Shown here one piece after another: positions 5,385 through 8,404 of a stretch of DNA of 8,404 nucleotides. The notes under the pieces were generated by a model. The model saw only the letters and a list, made by a program, of their open reading frames with translations, had not been told where the DNA came from and did not search any database. Position 1 is the first letter of the stretch. The number at the start of each line of letters is the position of its first letter. The stretch is from JBFWNZ01 sp050250795 (lineage in GTDB: Bacteria; Pseudomonadota; Alphaproteobacteria; UBA8366), in assembly GCA_050250795.1 (NCBI GenBank), contig JBFWNZ010000161.1:1-8404 (forward strand). The letters are read 5' to 3'. The position numbers and the translations under genes are program-made.

Positions 5385-8300
5385 ATGCGGATCGAGCGGC
5401 GATTCACCGAGGAATCCGGCACGCCCTTTGGCGGCATCGCGTTCCGACGCACGGATAGCGAGATCCGCAACCCGGACGGTTCGGTGGTGTTCTCCCTCCG
5501 CGACTTCGAGGTGCCGGACGGGTGGAGCCAGGTCGCCTCGGATGTGCTCGCCCAGAAATATTTCCGCAAGGCCGGGATCGCTGCACGCCTGAAGGCTCTT
5601 CCCGAAGAGGATGTGCCGGAATGGCTGTGGCGCCGCGTGCCCGACGAGGCCGCCCTGACTGCTTTGCCGGACTCCGAACGCTATGGCCCGGAAACCAGCG
5701 CCAAACAGGTCTTTCACCGGCTCGCCGGCACCTGGACCTATTGGGGCTGGAAGGGCGGCTATTTCGATTCCGATGCCGATGCCCGCGCCTATTACGACGA
5801 AATGTGCCACATGCTGGCGACGCAGATGGGTGCGCCCAACTCGCCGCAATGGTTCAACACCGGCCTGCACTGGGCCTATGGCATCGACGGCCCCAGCCAG
5901 GGCCACCACTATGTCGATTACCGCACCGGCAAGCTGACCCGCGCCAAGTCCGCCTACGAACACCCCCAGCCGCATGCCTGCTTCATCCAGTCGGTCGATG
6001 ACGACCTCGCCAACGAGGGCGGCATCATGGACCTCTGGGTCCGCGAGGCACGGCTGTTCAAGTACGGCTCCGGCACCGGCACCAATTTCTCGCGCATCCG
6101 CGGCGAGAACGAACGCCTGTCCGGCGGCGGACGGTCGTCGGGCCTGATGTCCTTCCTCAAGATCGGCGACCGCGCCGCGGGCGCGATCAAGTCCGGCGGC
6201 ACCACCCGTCGTGCAGCCAAGATGGTGGTGGTCGACATCGACCATCCGGACATCGAGGAATACATCGACTGGAAGGTGGTCGAGGAACAGAAGGTCGCCG
6301 CGCTCGTTGCCGGCTCGAAGGCGAACAGCCGGCACATGAATGCCGTCCTCGCGGCCTGCCATCTGGCGGAGACGGACGAGGACGCCGCCCGCTTCGATCC
6401 GAAGCGCAATCCCAGCCTTGCCCGGGCGATGCGCGAGGCCCGCAAGGCCGGCGTGCCCGAGAATTACATCCGGCGCGCGATCCAGCTTGCCGAGCAGGGC
6501 AAGACCAAGATCGACATCCAGGTCTTCGACACCGACTGGGATTCCGAGGCCTACCGCACGGTCGCCGGCCAGAACTCGAACAACTCGGTCCGGCTGACCA
6601 ACGAGTTCATCCACGCCGTCGAGGCCGATCTCGACTGGCAGCTTACCCGCCGCACCGACGGCGCCGTCGCCCGCACGCTCAAGGCGCGCACGCTGTGGAA
6701 CAAGATCGCCTACGCCGCCTGGGCCTGTGCCGATCCCGGCCTGCAGTTCGACACCACCATCAATGAGTGGCACACCTGCCCCGCCAGCGGCCGGATCAAT
6801 GCCTCGAACCCGTGTTCCGAGTACATGTTCCTCGACGACACGGCCTGCAATCTGGCCTCGCTGAACCTGCTGGTGTTCCGCGGCGCGGACGGCCGGTTCG
6901 ACACGGACGGGTTCATCCATGCGGTGCGGCTGTGGACGGTGACGCTGGAAATCTCCGTGCTGATGGCACAGTTCCCGTCCAAGGAGATCGCCCGCCTCAG
7001 CTACGATTACCGCACGCTGGGTCTCGGATACGCCAATCTCGGCGGGCTGCTGATGGCGTCGGGCCTGTCCTATGACAGCGACGAGGGCCGGGAGCTTTGC
7101 GGCGCGATCACGGCGCTGATGACCGGCACCGCCTATGCGACCTCGGCCGAGATGGCGTCGTTGCTGGGCACCTTCCCGGGCCATGCAAAGAATGCCGAAG
7201 CGATGCTGCGGGTGATCCGCAACCATCGCCGCGCCGCGCATGGCGCGACCGCGGGCTATGAAGGCCTCTCGGTGGCGCCGGTTCCCCTCGACCATGCCCG
7301 ATGCCCCGATCCCGTGCTGGCCGAAGCGGCCGCCGCGTCCTGGGACCGCGCGCTCGCGCTGGGCGAGGCACACGGCTATCGCAACGCACAGACCACGGTG
7401 ATCGCCCCCACCGGCACCATCGGGCTGGTGATGGATTGCGACACCACCGGCATCGAACCGGATTTCGCGCTGGTGAAGTTCAAGAAGCTGGCCGGCGGCG
7501 GGTACTTCAAGATCATCAACCGGATGGTTCCTGCCGCGTTGCGGCAGCTGGGCTACGCGCAGGCGGACATCGAACGCATCGTCGCCTATGCGGTCGGCCA
7601 CGGAACCCTGAAGGATGCGCCGGGCATCAACCACCGCACGCTGGCGGCCAAAGGCTTCACGCCGGAGGTCATCGCCGCGGTCGAGGCCAATCTCGCCAGC
7701 GCCTTCGACATCAAGTTCGTCTTCAACAAATGGACGCTGGGCGAGGCTTTCTGCACCCAGGTTCTCGGCCTGAACGCGGCGCGGCTCGACGATATGGGCT
7801 TCGACCTGCTGGCCGAGATCGGTTTCGCGCGGACCGAGATCGAGGCCGCCAACATCCATTGCTGCGGCGCCATGACGCTTGAGGGCGCGCCGCATCTGAA
7901 GTCCGAGCATCTGCCGGTGTTCGACTGCGCCAACCGATGCGGCCGCCTCGGCACGCGGCTGCTGTCGGCGGATGCCCATATCCGGATGATGGCCGCCGCG
8001 CAGCCCTTCATCTCGGGCGCCATTTCCAAGACGATCAACATGCCGAACTTGGCCGGGGTCGACGACTGCAAGGACGCCTACATGCTGTCCTGGCGGCTGG
8101 GGCTGAAGGCGAACGCGCTCTATCGGGACGGATCGAAGCTCAGCCAGCCGCTGTCCTCCGCCCTCGACGACGATCTGCCGGACGAGGCCGAGACGCTGGA
8201 GGAGATCGCCGCGAAGCCGGCGGCGGCGGCGGCCGGCGCCATGGCCGAGCGGATCGTCGAACGGATCGTCGAGCGCCGTATCGTGGTCGAGCGTCCGGCC

Positions 8301-8404
8301 GCGCGGCACAAGCTGCCCGACCGGCGCAAGGGCTACACGCAAAAGGCCATCGTCGGCGGCCACAAGGTCTATCTGCGGACCGGCGAATACGGCGACGGCA
8401 GCAT
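5385..8404 (+). CDS. nrdJ: B12-dependent (class II) ribonucleotide reductase, 3'-truncated
   Basis: The enzyme reduces ribonucleotides to deoxyribonucleotides using adenosylcobalamin to form the thiyl radical, so it works with or without oxygen and needs no NrdB subunit. The ATG at 5385 follows GGAGAGG at about 5 bases, and the N-terminus (MRIERRFTEE, then SEIRNPDGSVVF) resembles long alphaproteobacterial NrdJ. The frame is open for 1006 codons to the right edge. The catalytic cysteine is C477 in NPCSEYMF. C199 (PQPHACFIQS) and C488 (DTACNLAS), 11 residues after C477, form the expected redox pair. The barrel motif PTGTIG (675-680) and a GSGTGTNFSRI loop are present. About residues 940-970 are an Ala-rich and Glu/Arg-rich linker, after which RRKGYTQKA and GGHKVYLRTGEYGDG begin the C-terminal region. 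Typical long forms have about 1,200 residues, so some 200 residues are missing. I see no N-terminal ATP-cone. It is divergent from ectA. Confidence 0.96.
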   Translation, partial: MRIERRFTEESGTPFGGIAFRRTDSEIRNPDGSVVFSLRDFEVPDGWSQVASDVLAQKYFRKAGIAARLKALPEEDVPEWLWRRVPDEAALTALPDSERYGPETSAKQVFHRLAGTWTYWGWKGGYFDSDADARAYYDEMCHMLATQMGAPNSPQWFNTGLHWAYGIDGPSQGHHYVDYRTGKLTRAKSAYEHPQPHACFIQSVDDDLANEGGIMDLWVREARLFKYGSGTGTNFSRIRGENERLSGGGRSSGLMSFLKIGDRAAGAIKSGGTTRRAAKMVVVDIDHPDIEEYIDWKVVEEQKVAALVAGSKANSRHMNAVLAACHLAETDEDAARFDPKRNPSLARAMREARKAGVPENYIRRAIQLAEQGKTKIDIQVFDTDWDSEAYRTVAGQNSNNSVRLTNEFIHAVEADLDWQLTRRTDGAVARTLKARTLWNKIAYAAWACADPGLQFDTTINEWHTCPASGRINASNPCSEYMFLDDTACNLASLNLLVFRGADGRFDTDGFIHAVRLWTVTLEISVLMAQFPSKEIARLSYDYRTLGLGYANLGGLLMASGLSYDSDEGRELCGAITALMTGTAYATSAEMASLLGTFPGHAKNAEAMLRVIRNHRRAAHGATAGYEGLSVAPVPLDHARCPDPVLAEAAAASWDRALALGEAHGYRNAQTTVIAPTGTIGLVMDCDTTGIEPDFALVKFKKLAGGGYFKIINRMVPAALRQLGYAQADIERIVAYAVGHGTLKDAPGINHRTLAAKGFTPEVIAAVEANLASAFDIKFVFNKWTLGEAFCTQVLGLNAARLDDMGFDLLAEIGFARTEIEAANIHCCGAMTLEGAPHLKSEHLPVFDCANRCGRLGTRLLSADAHIRMMAAAQPFISGAISKTINMPNLAGVDDCKDAYMLSWRLGLKANALYRDGSKLSQPLSSALDDDLPDEAETLEEIAAKPAAAAAGAMAERIVERIVERRIVVERPAARHKLPDRRKGYTQKAIVGGHKVYLRTGEYGDGS
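8247..8294 (+). repeat. short in-frame repeat in the NrdJ linker
   Basis: Bases 8247-8258 and 8259-8270 are a tandem 12-base repeat differing at one base, followed by a degenerate third copy. They encode ERIV-ERIV-ERRIVVER (residues 955-970) directly after an Ala-rich stretch (946-952). This is probably a flexible or helical linker between the catalytic barrel and the C-terminal domain. Confidence 0.6.

Noticed and set aside
5224..5592. A 122-codon plus-strand frame overlapping the nrdJ leader and start
   Set aside because: It runs out of frame through the conserved NrdJ N-terminus and has an Arg/Ser/Pro-rich shadow composition.
5319..8363. A 1014-codon open frame on the minus strand, antisense to nrdJ
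   Set aside because: The plus strand encodes NrdJ with its catalytic cysteines and motifs intact; the antisense frame is a codon-bias artefact.

Overview
The window comes from a GC-rich bacterium, most likely a marine or salt-exposed alphaproteobacterium. I infer this from a complete ectoine/5-hydroxyectoine gene set, a long-form B12-dependent (class II) ribonucleotide reductase whose N-terminus reads like alphaproteobacterial NrdJ, and strong G/C bias at third codon positions. I cannot name a genus.

Layout. Bases 2-751 (+) are the 3' part of a c-type cytochrome-like protein with one CxxCH haem site. It runs tail-to-tail into a minus-strand glutathione S-transferase-family gene (748-1401), and the two stop codons lie in the same CTAG. 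Upstream of this gene on the minus strand is a compact ectoine operon: ectA (4743-4183), ectB (4149-2872), ectC (2856-2461) and ectD (2427-1522). Its gaps are 33, 15 and 33 bases, and ectB, ectC and ectD each have a recognisable ribosome binding site. EctA acetylates L-2,4-diaminobutyrate made by EctB, EctC cyclises the product to ectoine, and EctD hydroxylates ectoine to 5-hydroxyectoine. No ectoine-specific aspartokinase (ask) and no EctR regulator lie in the window. The GST-like gene follows ectD after 120 bases that hold a perfect GC hairpin and an overlapping G-quadruplex motif.

Bases 4744-5384 are a non-coding divergent control region. On its ect side is a TTGACA promoter with a long leader, followed by an A+T-rich island (about 23% GC over 4901-5020). 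On its nrdJ side is a candidate promoter overlapped by one of two NrdR-box-like sites, with a DnaA-box-like site just upstream. nrdJ (5385 to the right edge, +) is 3'-truncated by the window after 1006 codons.

I see no mobile elements, CRISPR arrays, tRNA or rRNA genes. The coding content is conventional. The points worth a second look are the unusual start of the GST-like gene, the hairpin/quadruplex after ectD, and the divergent ect/nrdJ control region. I found no convincing undescribed system.
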